Shown one piece after another: positions 21,401 to 36,199 of a DNA stretch of 64,000 nucleotides. The DNA lies in contig NC_060110.1 of assembly GCF_021155765.1 (NCBI RefSeq), positions 7,129,501 through 7,193,500 of the forward strand, given 5' to 3'. The stretch comes from Diprion similis (taxonomy: Eukaryota > Arthropoda > Insecta > Hymenoptera > Diprionidae). A model generated the notes under the pieces. That model had not been told where the DNA came from, searched no databases, and was given only the letters and a program-made list of their open reading frames with translations. The translations under genes were made by a program, and so were the position numbers. The number at the start of each line of letters is the position of its first letter. Position 1 is the stretch's first letter.

Positions 21401-23288
21401 TTTCGATTATTCAGCACATTAATGGGTAGCAGTGCTTGGGTTTACCGAAGGATTTGTCAATACCGTTCAGGCTACTTGTACTCGCGAGTGATGCTCCAGG
21501 AGGTGGAAAAAAACGATGAAGTAACCGAATGCGATGATCCTAAGTCTGAGCAAAATCAGGAACAGGATTTTTATTCACTAATTACCTCGCTGGCACTTCT
21601 ATCAGTTATTTTGGCATATTTTTACCTTTGCGACAGGTAAGCTGGGCACTAAAATCCTCCATGTTCAAGATATGTACTGCAAATTGAATTTCAACTAGTA
21701 TTGAAATATTACAGGACGAATTTCTTCATGAAAGAAAACAAATACTACAGTGAATTCAGCTTCTGGTTACCCTTGGGATACATATTGGCTCTCGGTCTGT
21801 TTTTTACCGAGGAAAGAGAGGGAGGACCCAGAGCTTTGAACAGAGAGCAAACAGATGAGTTGCGAGGACTTATGCAGGCTGTGGTGCTAATATACCATGT
21901 AACAGGAGCAAGAAATGTTCTCCCAATTTACATGCACTTAAGGCTGATCAATTCTGCTTACTTATTCCTATCAGGCTATGGGCATTTCTGTTATTTCTGG
22001 CAGAGAGGGGATGTATCCCTGGTCAGATTCGCGAGGGTAAGAGAATTTAGTCGCATAAAAATTCGTAGTTTCCTTGTCCATGAAACGGGAAAAAGAAAGA
22101 GAACAATTGGAAAAACTTACTACTTGTCGACGCTCCCCAGGTTCTTTTCAGGCTCAATTTGCTCACTGTATCCTTATGCTTGTGTATGAATCGACCGTAT
22201 CAGTTTTACCACTTCGTGCCGCTGGTCTCATTTTGGTTCCTGGTCGTTTATGTCTTGGCTTGGTTACCACCTCGAGTTCACTCAGGGAGTTTGGCTGAGC
22301 ACGGTCCGAGGGCGTTGTTATACCTAGCGCTAAAATTACTAGGACTTATGAGTGTCATAACTATTCTCTACATGTCTGAGGTTGGTGGAATATTGTTAAA
22401 GAAAAAAATGTTATCGACCATCTATTCTAATATTAATCATTGAATCCAAATCCTGTCAGGTGTTTTTTGAAAAGGTTTTCGTGACCCGCCCATGGAAGGC
22501 ACTGTTTGTAACCACAGATGACGATATACGCGAGTGGTGGTCCCGATGGCGGGTCGACAGATACAGTGTTGCATGGGGTGTTGGATTCGGTGCAGGTCTG
22601 CTAGCGCTGCAGAGGCTTGATCACGTTCCGGGAATGGCACTGGCCCCTGTACTGGCACTGGTTTCTCTTGCTGCCTATAGCACATTCACAATGATTTGTC
22701 ATTCTGCCTCAGAATGTGAAGAAGTTCATTCTTATGTCGCTTTTATACCGGTAATTTAAATGTCTATTGAAGTTGAAAAACTTGGTTGTGCCAGAACGAA
22801 GTAACACTATTGTTCATTCATGCATAAGTGTTTAATTGAATCTTAAAAATTTGTGATGCGTGCTTAGATTGTCGGATACATTGTACTAAGAAATGCATCA
22901 CTGGCTCTGCGAGGAAAGCACTCTGCACTTTTGGCTGGTCTAGGTCGTATTAGTCTGGAAACGCTTGTCGGTCAGGGACACGTTTGGCTGGCCGCAGATT
23001 CCCATGGAGTTTTAGTTCTACTACCACGATTTCCAGTTCTCAATCTACTAGTCACATCGTTCATTTTTATCTGCGCCAGTCACGAGGTAAGGACTAGTTA
23101 TTTGTGATTTAATGTTATTATAAAGATGCAAAAATGGTTTGAAATATTTTTCTCCCCTTCAGATTTGCCGGCTGACCCATATTCTGGCTCCTTATGCTGT
23201 GCCAAATGACTGGAGGCATGTTGCGCGAAATTTGTTGCTCTTTATTGCTGTCTTGGTACCAATCGGTATACACGATGGAATGTTTTGA
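18488..23288 (+). CDS. CASD1: CASD1 orthologue (sialic-acid O-acetyltransferase family) with altered SGNH active site, 11 exons
   Basis: Exons: 18488-18602, 18677-18773, 19674-19932, 20013-20270, 21106-21341, 21415-21636, 21715-22036, 22141-22380, 22460-22750, 22868-23086, 23163-23288. The phases close to 794 residues (human 797). The N-terminal membrane segment is followed by a lumenal SGNH/PC-esterase domain ([44 protein letters not shown]). A multi-pass Cas1p acyltransferase domain follows ([79 protein letters not shown]). Human CASD1 is a Golgi enzyme that 9-O-acetylates CMP-sialic acid using a Ser-Asp-His triad (S94, D270, H273). Here the GDS serine is GCC (Ala95) and the DGxH histidine is CTG (Leu272); Asp269 remains. 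The spacing from DG to the conserved YC pair is identical to human, so the alignment is firm. SGNH catalysis is predicted to be lost, while the membrane domain looks intact. Confidence 0.95.
20353..21060. mobile_element. Foldback/MITE family A, copy 3 (in CASD1 intron 4)
   Basis: 708 bp with ends TGGGGTATATA / TATATACCCCA and long inverted arms: CGATTGGGGTTTGTTTTATT on the left pairs with the reverse complement of AATAAAATAAATCCCAATCG on the right. Internal blocks match copy 1 (ATATCTCGACAACCAA, GGTGCCCACG, CTGAGCAAAATGG). No open frame of note. Confidence 0.85.
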
Positions 23289-24025
23289 ATATTTTCATTA
23301 TTTCACTGCCTTTTATGAACTAGGATCCTGTTAACAAGTATGAAAACAAAAATCGAGGGGTAAACCATTGTTGAAATTTCGTACAACAATTTTTCATTTC
23401 CTAAACATTTCCAAACATTTTTTCTAACATTGCCCTGCAATATCTAATCTAATATTTAAAAATGTCCCGAAATTTTACAAATTCCTATAATATTTTTAAA
23501 AAATCCCTAAAAAACTTTTAAAAAAAATGACTGATAATTCACCAAAATCTTCCTGCAATATCGTTCATCACTTCCAAATATCTCATATTATCTGCCTGTT
23601 GTACACAAAATCTCCCTTGTGATTCACCCCTCGACAAAAAAACTTTCTGGAATCATTGAATTTATTAAAATCTGCTATTGCTCATAACTTTGTAAATACC
23701 TCTATGTACAGCTGATTCTTCTTTCCTACACCGCTCCTAGCACATAAATAATATAATATATCTGTACTTTATACAATGATTTTTAGAAGCCGCTCTTGAA
23801 TTACAATTGTGATATAAATAATACTTAAATCTAAAAACCCTTGGTACTATTTCCCCAAGCCATATTTGTAGTCATTAGATATTTTGAACCTAACATGAAT
23901 TTTGTCTTTCGTAGTATCTACTAGACATGAATTTGAATTAAATGATCTAATATTCTTGTGAATTCGTAACACAGAATATCTTTAATTAACTAGATAAGTA
24001 GTGATAAATCTAGCAAATGCCTGAG
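23289..24025. other. Convergent 3' region CASD1 / MPV17L2-like
   Basis: AT-rich, with several repeated CCTAAAAA/TTCCAAA-like short phrases at 23390-23600 but no coding frame. Presumably 3' UTRs of both genes. Confidence 0.4.
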
Positions 24026-24695
24026 TTATTCAGATTTTTCTCCAGCTACTGATTTGTCGTGTTTAACCTTGCTGGTATACACGTCATAGCCAAGAGATAT
24101 GGTATTATCGTATAGCACTCTGAACCTGGTGGGTAAGAAATAGAAATTAATGATTTGAGCAGGTGGCCAGACGATCCACTCTGCGAGATACAACTGATGG
24201 GCTTTGTATCTGATCTCTTGGCTAAACTCTGTCCAGGTATTTCTCTCCAGTATACCCAACGTTACAAAAAACATTCCTATGCAAAGAGGAGAGCAAACCA
24301 TTTGGTCGACCAATACTTTCTTTAAGACAATGCCAATTGTTCTACCCGGCATATTTCGATCTAGAAATCTGTACCAGTGATGGCACACTATACCGACGGA
24401 CATACCGGATATCGCCATGTGTTTTGTTCTTACAGCACTCCATTTTTCCCAGGTACCCTGGATGTAAGTATACTTATGTTTGTTAATATGATTTAGCTTT
24501 GAGTTTTGAATTTATAAGAATTACAGAATGTATTACCTGAAGAATTTCGTAATGTTGTTCTAGAATGTCCCCAACGCCGGAAAGAGATACAGAAATTGCA
24601 ATATTGGTGTAAAATAAATTTTTTGGCGAGAATATTTGTTCCTTCAGATGATTGACCCGACTTCCAAGTTGGGCCACCCCACGGGCTATGCTCAT
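24026..24695 (-). CDS. MPV17L2: Mpv17-like protein 2, inner mitochondrial membrane family, 2 coding exons
   Basis: Exons 24537-24695 and 24026-24457 give 196 residues. The Mpv17/PMP22 family pattern is clear: GVGDILEQHYE in exon 1, then GMSVGIVCHHWYRFLD, IVLKKVLVDQMVCSPLCIG, YLAEWIVWPPAQIINFYFLP and RFRVLYDNTISLGYDVY. These are the typical four-helix segments with the family's W-x-PAQ-x-NF motif. Vertebrate MPV17L2 associates with mitochondrial ribosomes and supports their assembly; whether that holds here is inference. CTGATTTCAG lies directly upstream of the ATG, so a 5' UTR intron is likely. Confidence 0.9.
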
Positions 24696-25463
24696 TCTCT
24701 GAAATCAGAGTATTGATAGAGTTTAGTATCGTGATGATTGCATTTTAAAGCTTGGGCAAATTCCGGTATAAATCGATCGGATGACGATTTATGCTATTGC
24801 TACAGATAAGTGGCGAGCAAATATCAGTTCAAGTTAGGTTATTTGAATTCGATTATTAGCCTAAAAGCAATTTGACGATGCTTTTTGCTTCGTTGAATTG
24901 TTACAGGTTATTACACTCACAGTATAATATACGTAATAATATCCTAGTCAGATGTGTTCGTCTTGTAACTAGTTATCCGAGTTCGTAGGGTATTGCAGTA
25001 AGGGTTATGACATAATATTTAAGGTTATCTGTAAGACCGCCGCGAGCTTCGGAAGGACAACGGTTCAGTACTTTTATCATTTTTACGACAACGGTAAACG
25101 CATTTGGATAAAATTTATGTCTCTTATGACGAAGTAAGGCGATTTTTTAAAACGTTAAAACTTCTACCGAGAGTAGTAGTCGATAGCAGAAAGCCTCTGA
25201 GGCCACGTGCGAAGACAACGACCACTCGTGATGCGTAAACTACTCGAATCAAAACTATTCACATTTGGGGTGGAGTCTTGTAAATTCCAGAACTCTGTAC
25301 CGGTTTATTAATTAATTTTCACTGCTAACTTTTCATTTCATGTTTAATACATGTACAGCAATGAAACATAATTCTAAACGTTTTCCATTAGCAATGAATC
25401 ATAAAAGAACGAATCTGACTGCTTGAGCGCTTTATGTGTCAAAAAATATGAAGCGATCACTAC

Positions 25464-26048
25464 TAATGCTGTACGATTTAGCCGGCTCAGCCGATCAAGA
25501 CAGTTAATTAGGCTAATTGGCTAAAAATTCGCTGGCTAAAAGAATTATCCGGCCAAAATTAGCTAATCAACGAATTTTAACCGACAAGACTTAAAAACGT
25601 ACAAAATCAACAAGCAAATGAATTTTTTACCTCTCAAATTCGAACTTGGAACTGGGATGAGTTTTATTACATTCACTTTACAGAATTGTTGTCATCTAAT
25701 TTCCTAAGGTGACAAAAAAGTTGATCAATCAGTACTAACCAGCTAAGCTGAGAGTAAAAATTAGCGTCCGTCAAATCGTGATACTTGTTTGGATTAACTT
25801 TGCAAAGTAACTTACTGGGCTCCGCATATTTTTGAATGATTTAGTGTGTATTATTTCCCAACTGTACTTGGTACGTTATTCGGTAATATTAAAATTTGAT
25901 TCGCTCAAAAACTTCTCTAATTGTCAGTGAGAAACGTCTATTTATCTGGTGTTTTGGTTAGAAGTTCGACTCCAAAAGGTGAAAAATTTACTTGCTTGTT
26001 GATTTTCTGCATTTTTAGAGCCGGTTAACCGAAAATCGTTCAGCACTA
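25464..26048. mobile_element. hAT-type foldback MITE, family B, copy 1
   Basis: 585 bp. The ends TAATGCTGTACGATTT and AAATCGTTCAGCACTA form terminal inverted repeats, with extended GGCTAATT/AATTAGC-rich arms. Flanking octamers ATCACTAC and ATTACTAA match at 6 of 8 positions, like a decayed 8-bp target duplication. The interior matches copy 2 at 38247 in the opposite orientation (for example ATTTGATTCGCTCAAA against TTTGAGCGAATCAAAT). Confidence 0.8.
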
Positions 26049-26271
26049 ATTACTAACTTACTAATTTACCGTTCTAATTGCTGCCTTTTGGCTAATTTCT
26101 AATTCGACTGATACATATTTAAGTATATTACTCAGTCCATCGAACTTTATTAGCTATAATTTTGTGTAGCTATTAAGGTAAACAAAATTAAAAGTTATAA
26201 TAAACTTTAGTGGGGGGTAGATAATTTGGCATTTCAATTTCAACAATGGATACAGAAGGGCGATGTTGGCT

Positions 26272-26322
26272 GTAGAATTTGATTGGTTGCTATTTTAAAC
26301 CAGCCAATCAAATTACACATTT
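26272..26322. repeat. Short inverted repeat
   Basis: TGTAGAATTTGATTGGTTG is mirrored by CAGCCAATCAAATTACACA after about 11 bases, giving a near-perfect 18-bp stem. Function unknown; it may be a remnant of a small MITE. Confidence 0.5.
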
Positions 26323-26473
26323 TCTACTCATATACTGCATTACATTATACAGATAAACGTAACCAAGAATCCATCTGACAAGTGCAGAGACTTCGAATTT
26401 GGGTGTCAGTCTCATTTAACGAGATTTTTTGCGTAATTGAATCATTGAATGGAAAAACCAAAACGTCAGTATA

Positions 26474-27502
26474 ATGTTTCCCGCGTACGCGAACCTCTCG
26501 GCATATGATCGTCACAAGAAGTTGATGAACGATTATTTTTTAACGAGAAAAGGTTCAGCCATAACCTTAAAACGGGACACGTAAGTGAGAATTGCTTACT
26601 AGAAAAAAATTCAAGGTTTGAAATGCATTCGGATGCATGCAATGATATCTGTTGACCAGAAAGGTCGTAATAATAAAATAATCTTCCTGTTCATCATGAC
26701 GATTCGGCGTGTTTTTCGAGGTCGCGGGACAAAACAGACGCCGATGTTATTCGGGATCAGCACAGATTTTTATGGGACAGCGAAGAAAACGACGTACCTG
26801 ATTCATGGGAAACTAGACTGGCCAAAAAGTACTATGACAAATTGTTCAAGGAGTACTGCATATCCGATTTAACCTACTACAAAAAGAACAAGGTAGTGTT
26901 CTGCCGATCAGTTTTCCTTCTGCTATGTAATACGCTGTTGTTTTATGTTTCACTTTTAAAACTCAGGTTGCTCTCCGATGGAGAACAGAGAACGAAGTCG
27001 TTGTAGGCAAGGGTCAGTTTCAGTGTGGAAACAAGAGGTGTGTAGAAAAGAATGAACTCAAAACTTGGGAAGTAAATTTCGGTTATATCGAGCATGGAGA
27101 AAAGAAAAATGCGCTTGTCAAATTGAGTGAGTCTCTGAAGTTTGTCTGTAAAAACTTTTGTCTAGTTTCCCTGTTCAGTACGTATAAATTTTCTAATTTC
27201 CAGGACTTTGTCCGGAATGTTCGCTCAAGTTGAATCATCATAGTAAAAAACGGGAAGTGAAAAGAAGAAAGTCTGTAAAACGATTAGAAAAAACTGTCGG
27301 GGTTCAAGATGTTTCATCGACGTCTACCACTGTGGTAAGGGATGTAGTTGAAGTTAAAGTTGAAAAGGAAGATCAAGCCGAAAATAAAAAGGAAGAAGAA
27401 ACCGTTGAGGAATCGCAAATTTGGAAGGACAAGCCCATAGATAGCAATGAAAAATCAAGGGAGGAAGAATTCCAAGAGTATTTCGACGAACTGTTCATGT
27501 AA
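26474..27502 (+). CDS. FRA10AC1: FRA10AC1 homologue, 4 exons
   Basis: Exons 26474-26580, 26721-26892, 26967-27126 and 27204-27502 close to 245 residues. Conserved blocks: YDRHKKLMNDYF, HRFLWDSEENDV, WETRLAKKYYDKLFKEYC, GKGQFQCGNKRC, LKTWEVNFGYIEHGEKKNAL, LCPECSLKLNHH, and the C-terminal EEEFQEYFDELFM. The C-x4-C and C-x2-C pairs look like a small metal-binding knuckle. The 3' third is Lys/Glu-rich. In human it is a nuclear protein linked to the spliceosome and a fragile site. The start was chosen by length and by alignment of the DRH block with human; it lacks the long human N-terminal extension. Confidence 0.93.
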
Positions 27503-28590
27503 AATAGATAACACCGTAGTAAATAACAAAAATACACTCTTATTTCACAGAACAATTGTACTGTGTACTTATTACACTGTCTAACAAAAAAGGATTTCAT
27601 TTTACCATCACAGTCAGGAGCGATTGTTTCATGATCGGTCAGTTTTTGGATTGCAATTTAAACTTACAGGATATAATTTGTCTAGTTTCTGACAACAAGT
27701 TAGTACAACATATCGTGTGTTTCATCACTAGCTATATTTAATTCCATGTCATACCGTTCCAGGATTCGAAAATTACTAGCCCGTTGAGAGTATAAGATAA
27801 ATTTTATTTATAAAAAATTCATAACAACGTGGTACGTTCAATTTCTTTTAAATAGCGCTAGATTCTATCTACCTGTATGTTTATACGTATGCAAACATTG
27901 TGATTCTGGATTTTCTACGTATACCCCTATGTATAGTTCAAATATTTCGTGAAAAAACTAAGCTATGTATCTCACTTTGGATACCGACTTTCATTACACT
28001 GTGCTTTCCAATTTTTTGACATTTTTCTCCTATTTCAGTATTGATTTGGTTAGTAAAAACTACTTTAGCAGCATGCAAGCACTATTATTGCAGATTTCTT
28101 TTCCCCTACCTTCCAAGTTATTATGTATTACGATGATTACTATAGTATTGACTGAGAGTAAATAAAAAATAATTTATTATAATTTCATATCATATATAGT
28201 AATGTGTAACAATTACAATATTGTCAGATGATACATAACGTCTCTAGATATCTAAAAATTTGTTTAACATCTCTTCTTAATCTAAGAAAACGACTGAGCA
28301 TTGCCCATTGAACGTGTTGAACACACACGCCGCCGTGTCTCTAGTTCTTTTTTGTTGCTTAATAACAACTGTTATAACTAATTTTTTTTTCTTCGTATAC
28401 AATATTATGTATATTACATAAAGACTATCGGCAATATTTTAATTACACGGACATGCCAACGTGTATAATTATCAATTGTTTCTTTGCCTATAAACGGGCT
28501 AAAAGCTTCATACAATTTGACCAGTGGTGAAAGCCAAGATTCGAGGAGTGTAAAAACTGAATAATCAATAGTCAACATCTAACGGCTTAT
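27503..28590. other. Convergent 3' region FRA10AC1 / NT5C2
   Basis: AT-rich, no supported coding frame. It is probably the long 3' UTR of NT5C2 on the minus strand plus the short 3' UTR of FRA10AC1. Confidence 0.4.
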
Positions 28591-31698
<3,108 letters not shown>

Positions 31699-31785
31699 GA
31701 TAATGATGCGTGATTTTTAGAGATTACTACAATCCTTTGCGTCGAGTTTGACGCTCCTTCCCTTAAATAATAAAACCGAATCAAC

Positions 31786-32177
31786 TGAGGATGGCCAAAA
31801 ATGATGGATTTTAGATTACATCGATTATGTTTTCCCGGTTAATCGAATATAATCGATTACTATTTTACAAACTCGATTAATCGACCGAATAGATTGTTTT
31901 TCCTCGTAATCGGTTTTTGTTTTTTATTCCCATGAACGACGCAATACAATATCAATTTATGTGATTGAAGTATCGATTATTATCATTGTCTTACTTACTA
32001 AGTACGTATTTGACATAATAAGAGAAAGATACATGAAATTTCGGTTTCAGATGAACCGTTTCAAAAAAATGCGAAATAGCCGATTAATTTTTGCCGATTC
32101 AATCGAGTCGTGTTCCATTATTTTTTTAACTCGATTAATCGATTCCTCGAATATTTTCAGCTCTTTGGCCATCGCTA
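31786..32177. mobile_element. hAT-type foldback MITE, family C
   Basis: 392 bp. The ends TGAGGATGGCCAAAA and CTTTGGCCATCGCTA form inverted repeats, and the arms are full of AATCGATTA / CGATTAATCGA units. A perfect 8-bp target duplication GAATCAAC flanks both ends (31778-31785 and 32178-32185), as expected for the hAT superfamily. Non-coding; it inserted just upstream of the proximal NT5C2 first exon. Confidence 0.85.
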
Positions 32178-32763
32178 GAATCAACTATATTGTATAATGA
32201 TAACAGTATGTTATTACACGCACATGAAAACAATTGAAGATCCGTTACCCGATGGACTTTGTTCGAAAGAGATGAAAACCAACACAAACACGATGCTAAG
32301 CGGATTGCAAAATGGAATATGGAGACAATAATTTTCCAATAAAGATTCTCAATCTCATTATAATACAACATTTTGTGAAATAAATTAAATCATGAGTTAC
32401 GTGGGATCTTGTTGGTAAATGAATTTCCTTTGTAATCCCTGATAAACCTTGTTTTGTCAAAGAGAATATCAAAACCTTATTTAATATTTACTGTAAACGA
32501 TTCGTACGCAATCGGTTTACAAAAGTAAAACGAATCATAATCGAAATCAACGGGCCGAAAAATAAAATGATGGATAACATAAAAAAATACGTCAATATTA
32601 TGCGCGATTTTTTTAAAAGATATTAAAAACTGAACTTTGATTGTGTTTCCATATGCGGTTTTTAATATCTCCTTAAAATAAAATTCATTCAGCGCCCAAT
32701 CAATCAACTGCTGAGTTTCACTTTTAAATCTCGATCTCACCATTCGACGCTATAACAGCTTAC

Positions 32764-32822
32764 CTATTGTTCGTAGCAATGGGAAGAGCGTCGTGGCCGA
32801 TGGAAAATAGACACCCAGGCAT
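32764..32822 (-). CDS. NT5C2: Candidate alternative first exon of NT5C2 (MPGCLF...)
   Basis: The ATG at 32822 opens a 19-codon leader plus two bases (MPGCLFSIGHDALPIATNN + AG), ending at a strong donor AATAG|GTAAGC. The phase is 2, which matches the common acceptor at 31443 and would give ...[11 protein letters not shown]. Confidence 0.6.
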
Positions 32823-33842
32823 TTTGAATACGCGATTAAGTAATCAATTATTTATCGATATGCGAACCAGCCGTACAAATGGGTTTGGAAATCGGTGAAA
32901 TTCTCTCTTGCGCACTATTTTACATATGGCATAATTATGTGCATATTAATTATTAAGGCAGTCGGATGAACAAGGCACTTGAACGCGAATATCGGCTTAT
33001 TCACATTTATACCCACGAGTTCCACCGACTTGTACTTTGTATTTATTTATTCAGCAGTGATGTGCAGTACGCAATATAAATATTTCAACTTCCCGAGGTC
33101 GTTAAAACAATGATATTCAATACGGCTAAACTCTTGGAGTAGAAAGAATTTTTACACAGGCAATACATTCATCATTTTTCTGTTTGATGTGTATTATTCA
33201 TTCAAGTATTTTTAGGGTGTTCCATTTTTTAATCTTTAAACTTGAGCAAATTTTCGGAAAATATTTCATCCACTTGTTAATCACATTTGTCAAATTTTAT
33301 TTTTACGGTATAAAAATTAGAGCTAATTATATATCTGTTTCGATGAAAGAAGAATCGATATTTTTCGATTAAGAACGGGTTTAAAAACCTGTGAGAAAAA
33401 TTGCAAGGGATATTTTCATATTGTGCTACTATTTAGCGTATGATCGCTAAGAAGGGAAAATTAAAAACGAAAAATAGCGGGAGATTGACGGAAAAGCGAC
33501 CCTGCACTTAACAAAGAGTGCCTCTCCTCACATAATAACATGGTTTAGCAATCTTATGTATTCCTTTTTTTTCTATCCAATAGGTCAGATAAAACATCAC
33601 TGTTTTCATACTTATAATATGTTTTCGAGGTGGCAGTTAATCACGATTTATATTTAGCCTGCACGTACAGTAAACTTTTTTTTCAAGTGTAACGTATGAT
33701 GTACTTTAATTGCACAAAGCACTTCTGCTCTCCTCTTTATAGTAATGATTACCAAAGCCAATTTGTCAACGTGTCGTCCCCGCGTTTTACGAAAATATAT
33801 TATTATATATTTTTAAGATTTCATCGAATTCTAAGAAATTAA

Positions 33843-34329
33843 TGGGGCGGGGTTAAAATTCCCAATTTGAAAAGTTTCGAAAGCGCCAAATTTCGAATTT
33901 TTTGTCGCTTAAACTTAAATTAAAGAAATAAAACTTTGACGAAACTTCAAAATTTCGAATGGTCAAAAACCCGACGCTCCAAGTTCCGAAAGTGCAAAAA
34001 TGAGAAAATTTAAAAACTTGAAACATCGTAATTCTCAATAATCGAAGATTCTCAGATCTGTGAATTTCTGGCGTGGTGAAATTTCACCACTTTGATCTTT
34101 CTTTATTCTGGATTTTGGCTATTTTTACGTCATTCTGATTTTTAGTTTTTCTCATTTTTTACACCTACTCGTTGAATAAACTACGCTGTTCGAGTACATT
34201 TTAATTTCCGGAATTTTACCCCATCGAAACTTTGTTGTTTCGTAAAAAAGGTTTGATTTCTTTACTTCAAATAATTTGGAATTAGACACTTTCGGAACTT
34301 TTGAAATTCAGGACTTCAACCCCGTCCCA
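33843..34329. mobile_element. Foldback element, family D
   Basis: About 487 bp with imperfect inverted ends: TGGGGCGGGGTTAAAATTCC on the left and the reverse complement of GGACTTCAACCCCGTCCCA on the right. Similarity continues inward for 80 bp or more (GAAAAGTTTCGAAAGCG against the reverse complement of CACTTTCGGAACTTTTG). The target duplication is not resolved. Confidence 0.65.
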
Positions 34330-34814
34330 AACTAATTACCTACTAATAGATAAAATTATGTTACACGATTTTTCACGAAAAACTTGCAACACTATTATTT
34401 TTGCATAAAATAAATTTGAAGCCAGTATAAACATTCGACCTCGTAAAATTTTCGATCATATTGAAATATGATAGGAATCAAATTTGCAAGAGTATATAGC
34501 GTATTTTCCCGCAGCGGAATATCGTGCGCAGTTTTGTCAAACGAACAATATTTTCAATAAAAATGACGAAATTATTTTTAACCCAGTAATTAATCGAACT
34601 AAAAATAATCCGAAAAAGTATTAATCATATTGCGCACTCTTTAACCACTTTTTTTTATGTAAACAATCTCCAAGGCGTTACGCGAGGCAACTATTGATTA
34701 ATTATCTGTGTATAAAAATCGATCAGTTGCTAAATAATAAACCCAGTATTAATTGGACTTTGTTAATGAAATCAGAAATAGAAAAGGCTGTAGGATTTAA
34801 AAGTCTTTTAAAAC

Positions 34815-35017
34815 CTGCGGTGCGATGCAGAATCAAATTCACAAATACAGATGGCTGTAGCTGACAAGTTACAAGTACGTATAATATCACGACGTGTTTC
34901 AGCGTAACAGCAGCTGCCGACTGCGTGGAAGGTATAGAAGCGAACTTTTCCACAGTCACGGCGGTGTTGTGACGCACACGCAGCTGCAGATTTATTCTTA
35001 TCGTTAGTTTCTCCCAC
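34815..35017 (-). CDS. NT5C2: Possible alternative first exon of NT5C2 (MGETND...)
   Basis: A 67-codon leader from ATG at 35017 ends CAC CGC AG|GTTTTA. It is phase 2, so it could yield ...[11 protein letters not shown]. The stretch is clearly richer in G+C than its surroundings. The donor is weak, and a second frame over the same bases is also open, so a non-coding or chance explanation remains. Confidence 0.35.
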
Positions 35018-35976
35018 ACACTGTGTAAGGTGGGAAAAAATGTATACCGATAATCAGGCTTACCGTCTGATGAAGAAAAAAAAAAAAATTATCAAGAAAC
35101 CAATGACGTCGAAGAGCGGAATTATCGGACGACAGGTATTAAAAAGTGATAACTGCAGGTAAAATGCATTTTTTTCTTCGACTTTGATCAATAAAGGTTG
35201 ACTTTTTTTAGTGAATTGAATCACTGAAAATTGTCTGAATAATAAATCTTCGAAGCAATTAATTTTTTCTTTTCGTTACTAACGATCAAGCACAAACGCG
35301 ATATTGCTAATTCAATCTGTAATAATGGCTTTTGATAGAATTTATACATTTTCGAAATCAACTGATAAGCTGGGAAAAAAATTCTTCTCAAGCGATTTTT
35401 AAAGAATTCATTTCCGAGACAATTTACAGTTTATAATTACCTATAATTAATTTGAAATACAAATAGGTGGTTAAAATCTTCTTATTTATTGAATTAATTT
35501 CTCACACCAAGGAGATAACGTTTAAACAGAATTCAACTTGATTCTGACTGTTTTCAAGTGTTCAAAGCTTTGTTTCATACTTTTTTCACGCTTAATACTT
35601 TTCCTTCCTCAATATTGTAAGTTTGGTAGATTTTTAAAGGCAGTTGTTAAAATTGTGGCCTCTCGGAAAGTTTTTTTTTTCAACCAATCAGCATTTATTA
35701 CTTATTATTTATTATCCAGACTTTTCCCTTCACAATCAGAGTATTGCGAAATATTCGTCGAAATTACTGGTAAAAAAATCTAATTCAATCTTTACCTTTT
35801 CGACCATTCATTAGACATTGCGTATAATCATAATCAGATTTAAACATTAGACTTTTGTATTTTCCGTAAGAAAAAAAAAGAAATTCGTACACACATAAGA
35901 TAGTGAAAGTAAATATTGCAACATTTATAAATTGTATTACGTTAAATTATACTGTGTGTGTGTAAAAAAAACTTAC

Positions 35977-36053
35977 TCATTAGGGACGTTGAGCCTTGAA
36001 TTCATAAATTCTGCAGCAGGCAATGCACCATCGCACATATCTTTCAGCCACAT
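35977..36053 (-). CDS. NT5C2: Candidate alternative first exon of NT5C2 (MWLKDM...)
   Basis: The ATG at 36053 opens 25 codons plus GA (MWLKDMCDGALPAAEFMN...) ending at a consensus donor AATGA|GTAAGT. Phase 2, joining as ...VPNE|IFVNRSL. Confidence 0.6.
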
Positions 36054-36162
36054 TATGTTTGTGTGTGTGTGCGTGTATGTTTTTTTTTATTTATTAGTTT
36101 TACAGCACCTTTTTTGATTGCAGATAGTTTTTACAACAATTGTCTCAATTAGTTAAACTTAC

Positions 36163-36173
36163 GTAGGTTTCAT
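36163..36173 (-). CDS. NT5C2: Candidate minimal alternative first exon of NT5C2 (MKP)
   Basis: ATGAAACCTAC followed by GTAAGT gives an 11-base coding leader in phase 2 (MKPT|IFVNRSL), only 110 bp upstream of the previous candidate. Both may be driven from one promoter region. Confidence 0.45.
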
Positions 36174-36199
36174 ATACTTCCACACTTCTTTCAGTGAAT

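Larger units (their letters stand above)
24696..26473. other. Divergent intergenic region MPV17L2 / FRA10AC1
   Basis: No coding frame recognised. Contains the probable 5' UTR and promoter of the minus-strand gene (about 24700-25100), a family B foldback element at 25464-26048 and a short palindrome at 26272-26322. Confidence 0.4.
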
